Source: Xylaria sp. FL1777 (taxonomy: Eukaryota; Ascomycota; Sordariomycetes; Xylariales; Xylariaceae). From it: a stretch of DNA of 64,000 nt. Both the position numbers and the translations under genes were made by a program. The notes beneath the pieces are model-generated. The model saw only the letters and a list, made by a program, of their open reading frames with translations, was not told the DNA's origin and searched no databases. The stretch is from positions 675,818 to 739,817 of the forward strand of contig MU400511.1 of the NCBI GenBank assembly GCA_022578965.1. The letters run 5' to 3'. Shown one piece after another: positions 49,802 to 62,166 of this stretch (position 1 is the stretch's first letter; each line of letters starts with the position of its first letter).

Positions 49802-50088
49802 TATTAAATAAGCTTTATACGATTGTATATTTAACACATATGTACTAAAACAAAGTATAATAATCTTTATATTATAAGCTGTTTATATTCTATATGTCTA
49901 AAAGAAAAAAAGGTTCGTACAAAGCAAAGGTTCTCCTTTATGTATAAAAACTTTGCTAGCATACAAGCTAAGCTAACACTAAGATTACCTTAGTTTATGC
50001 AATAGCCTTTACACAAAGTGGTCTCCGTGCAAAACTTATCGTACGTACTATACATAAGAGTTGCAACTAATAACCAGTTATTCCAACA
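49802..50088 (-). repeat. 5' LTR of the copia element, RIP-spared end
   Basis: 287 bp, matching 26297-26583. It is clearly less mutated over 49905-50088 (for example ggttctcctttatgtataa, gtggtctccgtgcaaaac) than its partner. It ends ccaaca and is followed by the duplication aaata (50089-50093). Confidence 0.92.
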
Positions 50089-50093
50089 AAATA

Positions 50094-53000
50094 TATAAAA
50101 AAAAAAAAAAAAAAAAGCAAAAACTTTTAAAAAACTTTAGCTTTTAGTGCTATTAACTAAAATACTGCTTTATTAAAGCAAAAGCATATTATATAGTTTA
50201 ATATTAAAAAGTTTATTTATATAACTATTTAAAAATAAAAGCTTTTTTGCTACAAAATATATATTATTTTTTTTTGTTAATAATATTAAAAGCTTTTATA
50301 ATGTTTAGCTATAATAAAAACGCTATGCTTTTTTTATTAATTGCTTTTTTTGCTATTCTTAATACTAGTTTAATAATTACGTTTATTAACTTGTTTTATT
50401 TATTATTTATTTAATTATTTAGCAGAAAACTTTTTTGCTTAGTTACTTTTGTTATATAATAATATAGCTTTTTTTTTAGTACTTTTTTTATTATATAAAT
50501 AAGCGTAATAAAGTGCTATTTTTTAGCTATTTTTTTAGTTTTTTGTAATTTTTTAAGTTTAAGTATAACTATTACTTTTATTTGCTTAAATTATATTAAG
50601 TAATATTTTAGTAAAAAGCTAGCAATATATAATATTGTTATTTTTTTTGCTAAAGTAAATTTATAAGCTTTAAAAAAGCTATTAAATAACAAGTTATTTT
50701 TTAGTGCTTTTTATAATATTAGCTTTTATATAAGCAACATTATATTTTTTTTTTGTAGTAATATTAACTATAAACTTTTAGTAATTATTATAAGTTAAGT
50801 TTTTTTAGGTATATTAAATAAGTTTGCTAATAGTGCAAAAAAAAAGCGTTTTATTAGTAAAGCTGTTTTTTTTTTAAAAGTATTAATAAAAAGTAGCTTA
50901 CTTTTTGTTTATTTTAATAGTAAAATTATAATAACTTTTAAAGCTAGCTTATAAGCAAACTTTGCTTATTTAGCTAAGCTTTATAATAATTTAAAATTTT
51001 TAAATGCTTTTATAAACGTTTATTTTTAGTTATGCTTTTATGCTTTTTTTACTTTATTACTAAAAGCTTTGTTTTTTTTTTTAAAGGCTTGCTATATTGC
51101 TTTAGTGTTTTTGCTTTAAAATTTATAGTATGCTTGCTTTGCTTTTTTTTTTATTTTAATTACTTTTAAAAACTACTAAAATAATATTTAGTGTTTTTTT
51201 TTTATAGTTTTTTTAAGTGTTGTTTTATTTGCTATTTTTATTAGTTACTAGATTAATAAATTAAAAGCATTATTTAATTTGCTAAATATATATAATATAT
51301 GCTTTTTTATAATAATAGCTTTTGTTTTTATAGCTGCTTTATTTTTGTTTAATTTAAGCTAGTTTTATTTTTTTGCTTTTTTTAAGTATTTTTATAAAGC
51401 TGCTTTTAAATTAATTATAACTTTTAATGCTTTATAATTAAAACTTAGCTATTTTAAGTCCTTTTAATAAGTAATAATTAAGTTATTAAATATTTATATT
51501 AAGTTTATTATTAAGCTTTTTTATTTATGCTTTATTTTAGTTACTTTTTTTTAAGAAATAGCTAGCATAAAATCTTATTATATAGTAAACTTAAGTAGTT
51601 TATTTGCTTTTTAGCTTTTTTTGCTTTTTAAGTTTTATAATAAGTAGTAAAAATTAAAATTGCTTATAAATATATAACGTTTTTTTAGCTTACTTGCTTT
51701 ATATATTTTTTAGATTAAATTATGTTAAATTATTTTTTTTTAATTTAGCAAATATATTAATTATAAAGTTATTGCTAAATTATTGCTGCTTATTATAACT
51801 TTTGCTTAATTTTTACTAGCGTTTTTTATTAGCGTTTTTATTATAATTCTTTTATTTATATATAATATAGCTTTACTTTTTAACTAAATAACTTATTACT
51901 ATTATTATTAAAGCAATATATATTATTATATTTGTTAATTATTAGCTTTTAAATTGCTATATAGTTAAAACTATTATTTTGTAGTATATATGCTATATTA
52001 TTTTTAAATTTTATAATGTTTTAAAAAGCAATGTTATATATTATTAAGTTAGTAAAAATAAGTTTTTGCTTATATTGTTACTTTGCTATTTTTTTGCTAA
52101 TAATCTTTTTTTATTTAGCTTTATAAATATTAATACTATTAGTATTTTTAAACTACTTTTATTTACTTTTTTGCTTATTATTGCTGCTTTTTTAATACTT
52201 TAAAAGCTTTTAAGTTATAATATATATGCTACTTTTGCTTTGTTTTTTTATTTAACTTTTTTTAGTAAGCTTTATTTTATACTACGTATGCTTTTTTATA
52301 GTTTATGCATTTTTGCTTTGCTTTTTGCGTTTTTATTAAGCAGCTTTTTTTATTTCTTTAGTGCTTTAAAGCTAAGCAATAATTATATTTTAAGTTTTTG
52401 CAGCAATATTTAACTATATATTTATATTTATATTAGTTAAAGCATTATATAACTTTAAGCTTTGCAGTAAAAAGTTTGCAATTAAATAGCTAAGCTTTTT
52501 ATAAAAAGCTGTTTTTGCATATTGTTTTAATTATTGCAATGCTGCTTATATATAACAATATTAATATAAATCTAGCTTTTGCGTTTTTAAATAGTATTTC
52601 TTTATACTTTATAACTTTAAAGTGTTTGCTATATAATAACTGCAGTAAGTTTTTGTTTAAATATATTATTTTAATACGTTTTGCTAAAATACTTTTTATT
52701 ATTAGCGCTGCTTTTTTTTATTGTATTTTTAACTTTTTTTTAAAAGCTTTTATAATTTACTTTTTTTTTTTGGCTTTTTAAAGCATTGCTTTTTTAAAGG
52801 TAATTATTATATTTTTGCTATATAGCTTTTTAGTAGTAATTATATTATTGCTTATAAATGCTATATTTATTGCTTTAATAATATTAGCTAATGTTTTATT
52901 TTTAAGGTTATTAGCTTGTTTTTTAACTTTAATTAATACTTTTTTGTTTTGTTTAAATAGTACTGCTTTATTATTACAAGCTAGCTATAAAGCTGCTATT

Positions 53001-53560
53001 TATACTTAAAATTTTAGCGTGTTTATACTTAACAAAGTTAATTAAAAAAGCTTTTAAACAGTATTTTTAATGCTTTTTTAGTTAGCCTTTATAGTAGCAT
53101 TTAAGTTGTAATAAGTTATAAATATATTAAGGTTATTTTTGTTATTAAGCTTTATATTTTGCTAGCTTTTTTGGGCTTTTTTTAATGTGTATACTATTTG
53201 CGCTTTTTTTGCAATTTTTTAAAAAAAGATCTTTTTTATTATTTTTTCTTTTATTAGTAGCTATAATACTAGTTTTATAATTCTATTAACTATTTTTTAT
53301 ATACTAAAGAGTTCGTTAGTTTTACGTTTTTTATTAAAACGCTGCTATATTATAGTTGCATTCTTAATAAGTTTTAATAGCGCATTAATTGCGTTTTTAA
53401 CAAATAAGTCGTTTAATACTATTTTTTTGTTTTTTGTTATATTTGCACTTCGCAAATATAGTGCAATTTACTTAATAAGTTAAAATTGCTGCGCTAATTT
53501 TAGCAATCTTAATTATTTAATAATTAAGCTTAAACTTATAAAGTTATAATTAAGTATAAA
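50094..53560 (-). pseudogene. Decayed ORF of older unknown element, right part
   Basis: The minus strand keeps one register over long stretches with only TAA/TAG stops, e.g. 51540-51361 (LSFNYKALKVIINLKAAL) and 53000-52810 (KQYYLNKTKKY, KLKNKLITLKIKH). At its upstream end (53480-53100) it is very basic (SFFKKL, KKRK, KKPKKASKI). It was likely contiguous with 23679-26296 before the copia insertion. The plus-strand hydrophobic open frames at 52515-52781 and 52815-53009 are antisense shadows. No known domain was recognised. Confidence 0.4.
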
Positions 53561-56500
53561 GAATTTAAAAAAGTTTTTCCTTAAAAACACATTAAGTATA
53601 TATAATTTATATTATTAAACTATTAATTAATTATAACTAATAAGCTTAAAAATAAAAATAGTTTAATAATTAACTTTAAACTAAAATAATTTAAGCTAAT
53701 TAAACTTACTAAGTAAACTAAAACTAAACTAAAGTTTAAAAATAAGCTATAAACTATTTAGCTAAACATATATAAGTTTATAAATATAAAATGCTTTAAA
53801 AAGTATGCTTTATAGTTTTTATAGCAGCTAAATAATAAAAATATTAAAAAGCAAAAAAATATATAATAAAAAGTATGCTATAATTTATATTATTATAATT
53901 TTAGCTAATTATTAAAGTTATTACTAAAAATATATTAATAGTTTATACTTTAAAAAAGAACTATTTTTTAGTTTTTATAGCAAAAGCTTTAAAAATTCTG
54001 CATAAAATACTTTATAAACTTATATTAATACTTAAACTTTACTATTAATAATATAACAAAATATTTTATGCTAAAAAAAGTTTAATAATATATTATTGCT
54101 ATATTTAATAAAGTAATTAATATAAATATTATATTTTTTTTAGTTTATAATGCTATAAAAATATTTAAATAAAATAAATAAAAAAAATATAGCTATATTT
54201 TATATGCTAAGCGTTTTATAATATATTAGCATACTTTTAATAAATATACTAAGCATTTTACAAATAAAGCATATATTAAAAATACTATTAAAAATATATT
54301 TTGTTTAATTTTAAAATTAACATTAAAAATATAAATAAAGCAGCAGTTAAATATTTATTAAATACTTAATATATAATTAAGCTAATTAGCTTTATATTTA
54401 ATAATAGCTATAACTTTTGTTTTATTATTTTTAATAAAACTAACTATAGTTATATTATTTTTAAGTACTTTTTTATATATATAAATATATTACTAGCTAT
54501 AAATTTATTAATATAATTTAAACTATTAAAGCATAATAAAAAATTGCTAGAAAATAATAATTTTAAAAAGCTAAAAAAAAAGCAAAAAAAATAAAATATA
54601 TATAATACTTTGTGCTAATTTATATTTAGCTATAGTTTTTTAGTTTTTAGTTTTTTTTTTTTTGCTTTTTTATAATTAAAAGTATATAACTATTATTTTT
54701 TATTACTTTTAATAAATAGCTTATTTTTATTAACTAAACTTAATATGTTTTACTATATTAAAACTTTAATTAGTTAAATAACCTTAGTATTAAACTTATT
54801 AATTTTAATATTAATAAATTGTTGTTTTTTTTTTATTAATAAATTTAGCGCATTAAAAAGATTATATAATATAGTATAATTATTTATGTATTTTTTAGTA
54901 TTATTATTAATATATATTTTATAAGCATATTTAATAATATTTTAGTTAATAAAAAAAAAAGTATGCTGCTTATTTTAATATATTTAAAAAAACTATTTTA
55001 TATTGCTATAAATTAAAGCAATATAAAAACTTATAATAGCTAATTAATTAAATATAATAAAAATATTTTGCGTAAAGTTATTGTTATTTTTTATATTAAT
55101 TATAAAAATATTATTAATATGCTTTAAAGCTAAGTTAATAGCTTTTTATTTGCTTTTAGCTATAATATATTAAATAAAGCTTAACTGTAGTATTTTTGTT
55201 ATAAGTTTTAGTTTTATAACATTAAAATAAAGTAATTAAGCAAAATATAATATTTTTAGTTTATAATTATTAAACTTTTTTTTATAAAAAAAAAATAAAA
55301 AAATAAAAAATAATTTAATATAGCACTTTATAATTACTAAGCTAAATTATTATAATTATTATAAGTAAATATTTTATTATATCTATATATTAATAATAGT
55401 TTTAAAACTTAATATTAATTAATTTACTTTTGTTTTAAGTATATTCTTTTGTTTAATTTATATATTTTAATTATTAAAACTATAAAGCTATAATTCTTTG
55501 CTTAAGTAATATAAAATTTATGCTTTTTAATGCTATTTAAATATAGTTTAATTAAACTTTATTACAAAATAATATACTAAATTTAACTAAGTTATAAATT
55601 AAAAACGCTAAAATATAAGCATAAAACTTATTATATAGCAATAGTAAAGCTTAATAATATTAAACTTTATTTTTTTTAATATATTACTTATAGCTAAAAA
55701 ATTATATATTATATTTTATAAGAAAATTTTAAAAAGTCTAAAAAATTAGTTAAATAAAATTTAGCGTAATATAAAAAAAAGCTAATATAAAAAGTATTTA
55801 TTATTTATAGTTATATATATTGTTTGTTTTTATTTAAGCAGCTATTATAATTTAAATAAAAAATGTAGTTTTTTAATTTTTATATATTATTATAAATTAT
55901 TTATTATAGTTTTAATAATTGAAAATAATATAAAATAAAATATTATAAACTTAATATACTTTAAATATTCTTTTTTGTTTTTATAAATAATAAAAGTTTA
56001 TAAAATATAGCTAATATTATTTTATAGTTATGTAATATTTAAAAATAACGCAAACTTTTCTAAATATAATAATTTAAATAAAAAATAAATAATATAAACT
56101 AATAAATAATTAGTTACTTTATTTATATAAGCTAAAGTTAACATTAAATAAAAAAAAGTTATTTTTTTTTAAAAAAAATAGTAATATATTATTATAACTA
56201 TATAAATAAGCTAAGCATATTTAAACTAGCAATTATAAAACAATTAGTTAAATTATGCATAATATTTTTATAATTTATGTTAAAATTTTAAATACTATTT
56301 TTAAAATTAAAATTATTATATATAAATATAATATTTAAGTTATAAATAATATGCTTTAAGTTAAGCTATATATTTATTAATTTAAGTATTAAAACATTAG
56401 CTAACTAGCTATTATATATATAATTTTGTTTAGCTATTTTATTTAGCTATTTTAAAATAAACTTATAGCTAATATATATTTTAAATTAAGCAAAAGTATT

Positions 56501-57519
56501 AATTATTTAAGTTTATATTTTATTATTATAAAAATAAATGCTAATAAATTACTATAAGAAATTATTTGTTAAAAATATATATATACTTAATAATAAAGCT
56601 ATAATTATATATGCTTTAATAATATAAAAAAACAGCATATTAGCTTTAATTATATTATAAAATTTACGCTTAATTTGCTAATTTATAAAAATATTTAAAA
56701 AAAAAGCAGCAAAACATAAAAATACATTTTAAATTTAAAACTAAAAAAAACAAAGTAACTTTTTAATTTATTATATATTATAAACATTTTTAATTTAGTA
56801 AAGCTTTTTATTAAAAGCTTTAAATGCTTTAAAATTAAATTTAGTAAAAGCTAATTGTTTAAATAAAGTAAAAAGCTTGTTTTAAAATGTAAAAATGTTA
56901 GCAATATTATAACTTGCATTGTTTTTGTTAAATTTTATTTAAATATTAGCTTTTTAAAAACGTTATTAAACTTTAAAGTTTTTTAATATATTAACTATTT
57001 TATATATTTATAGCTTTAATTAGTTATTAATTATAGTTTGCAATAAAAGCTATTTTTTTAAAAATTAACAAAAATTATAGCTTTAATTATAATTATAATA
57101 CTAGTACTTTTATATATTTATTATAACTTATTATTAATATATAAAATTAAATTCTTTATTTAAGTTGTTGTTTTTATAATTAAAATTATTTTTAAAGTTA
57201 AAAGCAATAAAAGTAATATTAAAAAAGTTAGTTAATTTAAATATAAAAAGTAATATAAACACTAATATAATAAACTATATAAGCAAACAAAGTAATTGCA
57301 AAAAAAACAATAATAAAAAAAACAATATTTTAGTTAAAAAATCTATAGTATATAATGCAATAAAAACTAAGCGTTAAAAAAATACAAAAAAAATATAACT
57401 ATATATAAAATACAATAATTAATTAATTAAGTATAACTTTAAATAAGTTTAAAGTTATTGCATAAATAAATTATAGTTTGTTGTTTTTTAAATAAAAACG
57501 TAAGCAGAAAAATTAATAT
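53561..57519. other. Extremely AT-rich interval, nothing recognised
   Basis: Nearly 4 kb of almost pure A/T with scattered agc/gct words. No LTR, no frame held beyond chance and no structured RNA were seen. Density of words such as taaatatta and aaaatataa is high on both strands, similar in texture to 13500-15979. It could be a fully decayed repeat. Confidence 0.5.
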
Positions 57520-57639
57520 AGTTACCTTAAACTAAAATTCTAAGTTTATGTTAAAAGAAGTAAAAAAAGTTATAATTAATAAAGAGGTAGTATAGCTAAA
57601 GAGGTATAAACGCAAGGACTATTTTAGTTTAAGGCACTT
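57520..57639. mobile_element. Small inverted-repeat element (MITE-like), relative of 14623
   Basis: The left end agttaccttaaactaaaat pairs with the reverse complement of the right end, aagtgccttaaactaaaat. Both resemble the 14623-14756 ends over the core CCTTAAACTAAAA. The body of about 80 bp does not clearly match the other copy. No target duplication could be fixed. Confidence 0.4.
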
Positions 57640-58160
57640 AAAATAATAATAACAATCTAAACATCTAAAGAACATATAGCAGCTAATTTTACACTAAAAT
57701 AGCAGTATAAGCGTTTTTAACGCAATTAGTGTATAAGGTGTAGTAATTTTAGCCATAAAGTAAAAGTTTATACGCTATTGCTATATTAGAAGTATGTTAA
57801 ATTTCACTGCAATAAAAAGAATTAAAGCAATAAGCCTTATGGAAATCTCTTGTAACTATACAAATTATATAGTAAACAAAGATTAAAAAAAGTAATTACG
57901 CTTTATGGCTTATAAAGGCTACAAGCTATACATATATTGTAAATATTATATAATTAGTATGTGGTGTAATAGCTATAACCTTATTACTAAATAAGCAGCC
58001 CATTAACCACTTTATTAGACCTAGTGTAGCTTTACCGGATTTAGCCCATTAAAAAAAGGTTTACGCTGCAACTTAGCTAGCTAAACTACTTTTACTTTTT
58101 TAGCTAATAATTAAGGTGTATTTTTAGTTAATACTATATATTACTGCAGGATTGCAATAT
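57640..58160. other. Island of more normal composition, unidentified
   Basis: About 520 bp with clearly higher GC, including gtgtataaggtgtagtaattttagcc, gccttatggaaatctcttg and ttagacctagtgtagctttaccgg. On the minus strand near 58030-57990 a run reads GKATLGLIKWLMGCLFSNK. On the plus strand only short frames exist. It may be a degraded gene or transposase fragment that escaped RIP as single-copy sequence. I cannot name it. Confidence 0.4.
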
Positions 58161-58589
58161 TATAACATATAATAATATAACAGCTATATAAAATAACATA
58201 AAAAAACAATACTTAAGTTTATTAACAATTTTTTTTAAAACTAATAAAAAGCTAAAAAAAGTTATGCTTATATAAAGTTATACTTATATATTAATTCTTT
58301 ATATTTATGTATTAATTGCTATTTTTAATTAGCTGTTTAGTTTATATTTTTAATATATTTTAAATGTAACTTTATTAAACCTTAATTTATTTATAATATT
58401 AAAAAGCTTTATTTTAACTAATATTATATAGTAAAAAAATTACATTAAAATAATACTTTACATTTTTATGTAATTAAAAAGTAGCACAGCAAAAAAAACA
58501 TTAAAAACTTATATTATTTTAACATTAAAAATTACTATTTTAATATTAAACACATAAAAAATAAACTTATAGCTTAACAATATATATAT

Positions 58590-58770
58590 AAACAAAGTTA
58601 AAAATTAATACTATTAATTTAATATTTAATATTATTAATATTAAATTAGTTTAATATTGCTTAATATTAATATTAAGCTAATTTAATACTATATAATATT
58701 AATATTAATACTAAATATTAAAAGTATTAGCTTAATAGTACTAAAAGTACTAAAATATAATAATATTAAA
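58590..58770. repeat. Palindromic AT repeat block
   Basis: Dense runs of aatattaatattaa and taatactatt units that are self-complementary, ending tagtactaaaagtactaaa. A similar block in inverted sense lies at 60836-61020 on the other side of the short LTR element. Confidence 0.6.
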
Positions 58771-58976
58771 AAAAATAAATATTTTTTTACTTAATAAAAT
58801 AATAAAATAATAATTGTTTTTAATTTAATAAATATTATTATGTTTTATATAATAAGTTTTAAGTAATTTAATAATGTTTTATTATGTTTTTTAAATTAAA
58901 TTTAAATAAAAACTATTATAAAACTATAAATTATTAAGTATTAAATAATAATTCTTTTAAAATAAAATAAAGCATT

Positions 58977-59311
58977 TGTTAAAATGTTATTTCTGGGTTA
59001 TTTCTAAGTTAATTATATATAGCCCATATTAGCTGTAGTAGCTACTATAGCTAATATAGCTATAAATAGCTAAAGGTGGCTAAGTGTAGCTATAGGTGGC
59101 TAAAGGTAACTAATGTAACTAAGGCTAGCTTATGGGCTAGCTAAAGAGTTAGCTAAAAGTATACCCTTTAGCTTTTACTCACTTATTTCCTTTGTTTTTT
59201 CTTTTCTTTTAATAGTTTAGTATAGCATAATAAATTATATACTGCAGTTTATTTTGCTATATAAACCTTTAGTTTATATGAACCTTATATATATAATATA
59301 GCTTATTAATA
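58977..59311 (+). repeat. 5' LTR of the short element
   Basis: 335 bp, from tgttaaaatg to cttattaata. It contains a run of agctatagGTGGCTAAg-type short repeats (59045-59160). It is less RIP-mutated near 58990-59170. Confidence 0.9.
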
Positions 59312-60241
59312 TTAATTAGTTTTTAATTAGCTAATTTAACACGTTTTATTATTAATTATAAATTAGCTAAATAAAAACAAGGTTATATAAAAAACTTTTA
59401 TTTTAACTTATTAAAAAAAAAGTTGTTTTTTGTATTATGCTTGTTTTTCTTTTAACGTATAAATATATTGTTTAGTTTATTTCCTTTTATTAGCTAAAGT
59501 AAATACGTATAAAGAGTTAAAAAAAAAAATCGAATTTATTTACGTATAAAAACCAAACTTTTAACCTGTTTGTTAGTACTAAAAACAAGATAAAAACAAT
59601 AGCAGGCAACTTTGCTACTTAACTACATTGCTGTACGAACTATTAGGCAATATTACCTTTAACCAGGTTGCCGTACAAACCACTAAGCAATACCTCTTTA
59701 ACTATAAGCTGTACGCTAGCTAAACAGCCCTTTAGGCCCTACCCTATAGGCCTTACACCTTTAATGCCAGCCTTTTCAGCTAAGGCCCTTCGAGCCCTTT
59801 AAGCCCTTCAAGCCAAGGCTTTAGCTAGCACCTACTTTCTACACCGGCTACTATAGCCAGTATTCTTCTTTTTCCGGACCTTTCGACCATAAGTCCTAAA
59901 GGAGCTCCTTTGGGCCCTTTGGCCAAAGGCTTCGGCTAGCACCCTTACACCCCTTTAGATCTGTATAAGTAAAGCCTATATAGCTAGGACCCATATAGCT
60001 AGAACCTACACCCTTTCAAACCCATATATAGCTAAAACTAGTAGCTAAAACTCCTATATAGCTAAAAACGTACATATAAATAAAGCTTATACAAATAAAA
60101 CCTATACGGCTAAAACTTATATATAGCTAAAGCCTATATAGCTAAATATATAGCTAATACTTGTATAGCTAAAGCTAATACGGCCAGAATTAGCCTTTTT
60201 ATACAATTAACCTAGCTAGTTCATAAAGAAAAAATAATTAA
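59312..60241 (+). other. Internal region of the short element, GC-rich core
   Basis: 930 bp. 59312-59560 is AT-rich leader. 59560-60030 is one of the GC-richest parts of the window, with ccctttaggccctaccctatagg and ggccctttggccaaaggcttcgg. 59960-60180 has many imperfect tatagctaaarcc repeats. The plus-strand frames read as short Pro/Ala/Leu-rich stretches with several stops and no domain. It is probably non-coding or a truncated gag. Confidence 0.6.
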
Positions 60242-60576
60242 TGTTAAAATATTATTTCTAAGTTATTTTTAGGTTAATTATATGTAGCTTATATTAGCTA
60301 TAATAGCTATTATAGCTAATATAGCTATAGGTGGCTAAGTGTAACTAGGTGTAGCTATAAATAGCTAAAGGTAGCTAATATAACTAGGGCTAGCTTATAA
60401 GCTAGCTAAAGAGTTAACTAAAGGTATATCTTTCGGCTTTTACTTACTTATTTCTTTCGTTTTTTCTTTTTTTTTAGTAGTTTAGTATAGCATAATAAAT
60501 TATATACTACGGCTTACTTTGCTATACAAACCTTTAGTTCGTACAAACCTTATACGTATAATATAGCTTACTAATA
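60242..60576 (+). repeat. 3' LTR of the short element
   Basis: 335 bp, equal in length to the 5' LTR, ending cttactaata before the duplication gcatt. The two LTRs differ mainly by transitions plus a few short changes in the gtggctaa repeat tract. Confidence 0.9.
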
Positions 60577-60581
60577 GCATT

Positions 60582-61675
60582 AGCTTTTTTATTTAAAAAC
60601 CTTTAAAAAAATTAACTTTTAAATAAATTAAAGTGATTTTTACTTGGTTTTTTATATATATTAACTAGTTTTTTAATATATTATAGCTAAATTTAAAATA
60701 TATTATTATATAAGCTATTTATAATTAAATATAAAAAATACTTTTATTGCTTTTATATAATAATATTTTTTTTTTAAATTTATTTCTTAAGGTTTAATTA
60801 AATATATTAATGAAAACCTTTTTTTTTCCCTTTAAAAAACTTAAAAATTAGTACTTTTAGTACTTTTAGTACTACTAAATTAATTTTTAATACTACTAAA
60901 TATTAATTTAGTTTAATACTTAATAGTATTAATACTAAATTAATACTTAAGCTTTAATACTAATATTAATACTAATTTAGTATTACTAAAATTAGTTTTT
61001 ATATTAAGTACTAATTTTTTAACCTTATATATAAATCAAAAAGTAGATTTACTTATATAAAAAGCATTATGTAAAAACCTAAAGGTTTACAAAAAAAAAT
61101 GCGCAATAACCTTTAAAATAAAGCTATATATATATAATTTTAAACCAAGTTTATAATAAAGTTTAAAAAGTTTATACCTTAAGATTTAATACTATATTAT
61201 TTAAGTATTAAAGCTTATATAAATAACGCTTATTAATTTATAATATTTAAATATATGTTATTTATAATAATAAAACAATGAATATTACTATTAGCAATTT
61301 AACAATAGCTTTATAATTATATAAAAACAATAATATATACATTAACTATTTTATTATAATTAAAAACTAACTTTAACTTTAATTTTAACTTAAACTTAAA
61401 CTTTTTTTTTTTTAAGGAAGCTTTTTAACTTTAATCCTTTTTTTTTAAAAAAGCTCTTTAACTTTAATTTTAACCTTTTTTTTTTTAAGAAAGCCCCTTA
61501 AAACATAAATTAATTCTTTAATAGTGCAACTAAAGTTATTATGCTTATATAAGCTAACCTATATATTTAAAACAATTTAAACTTATAGTTTAAGTTTATA
61601 TTACTATATAAATAAGTATTAAAGTAAAATAAAGTAATTAAATAAGCTAACTAGCTAATTAAAATAAATTTAAGC
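60582..61675. repeat. AT-rich interval with palindromic block and minisatellite
   Basis: No gene is seen. 60836-61020 contains ttagtacttttagtact and aatactaatattaat palindromic units, an inverted relative of 58590-58770. 61371-61500 holds three imperfect copies of a unit of roughly 45 bp, tttaactttaattttaacc followed by a T-run and aagaaagc. The remainder is plain AT-rich sequence. Confidence 0.6.
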
Positions 61676-62166
61676 TATTATAAAATTAGTATTAAAGTAG
61701 CCTTTAAAGTAGCTTAATGCTTTTATATATACTTTGCATTTTTTTTTGCTAACTAAAGCTAAGTTACATAATAATTTACTTAGCTTATTAAGCTTATAAT
61801 AATTTAAAGCTTATTAATCTTATAATAATTTAAAGCTTACTAAGCTTATAATAATTTAATGTTTATTAAACTTATAATAATTTAAAGAAAGTTTTTACTT
61901 TTTTTACTTTTCTTTTAGTTATATAATTATATACTTTTTATATTTAATTATTTATTTAGTTTTAGCTTTTTAGCTATTAACCTTTTATAACTATTAAGCA
62001 ATAATATATTTATTACTTTTAATTTTTTAAGACTTTTATTAATATATAATAATAAAAGTACTTTAAAAACTTTTTTAATGAACTATTATTAAAGATTTTA
62101 TTATTACTTACAAATTAAAACCTTAAAAGCAAACTTGTTATATTAATATATAATAGATTTATTATA
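61676..62166 (+). repeat. 5' LTR of copy E
   Basis: 491 bp, from tattataaaattag to tttattata, three bases shorter than the other LTRs of the family. Confidence 0.9.

Larger units (their letters stand above)
26297..50088 (-). mobile_element. Ty1/copia retrotransposon with two nested insertions
   Basis: Two 287-bp LTRs (26297-26583 and 49802-50088) are flanked by aaata on the outer sides (26292-26296 and 50089-50093), so they bound one element. Removing the family 1 copy at 28905-45316 and its duplication leaves about 7.4 kb. The coding strand is minus. Reverse transcriptase (45322-46130) and RNase H (27980-28490) are typical of Ty1/copia Pol and lie on either side of the insertion. The RNase H is followed by an unusually long 1.4-kb tail before the 3' LTR. 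Confidence 0.9.
58977..60576 (+). mobile_element. Short 1.6-kb LTR element (non-autonomous or deleted copia)
   Basis: Two 335-bp LTRs (58977-59311 and 60242-60576) are flanked by the duplication gcatt (58972-58976 and 60577-60581). The internal part is only 930 bp. Its first half (59400-59690) matches, in reverse, the leader/gag region of the copia element at 49420-49720. Its second half is GC-rich and unique. A purine-rich aaagaaaaaataatta tract precedes the 3' LTR, placing it on the plus strand. No pol is present, so movement would need enzymes from a partner. Confidence 0.88.

Noticed and set aside
49802..50088. Solo LTR
   Set aside because: Its flanks attag and aaata do not match each other. 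The aaata matches the outer flank of the LTR at 26297, so the two belong to one interrupted element.
52515..53009. Two plus-strand hydrophobic frames (52515-52781, 52815-53009)
   Set aside because: Antisense of a longer decayed minus-strand frame; same Phe/Leu artefact.
58590..61020. One large inverted repeat enclosing the short LTR element
   Set aside because: The palindromic blocks on each side share AT words, but the flanks between them and the element do not align as inverted copies.
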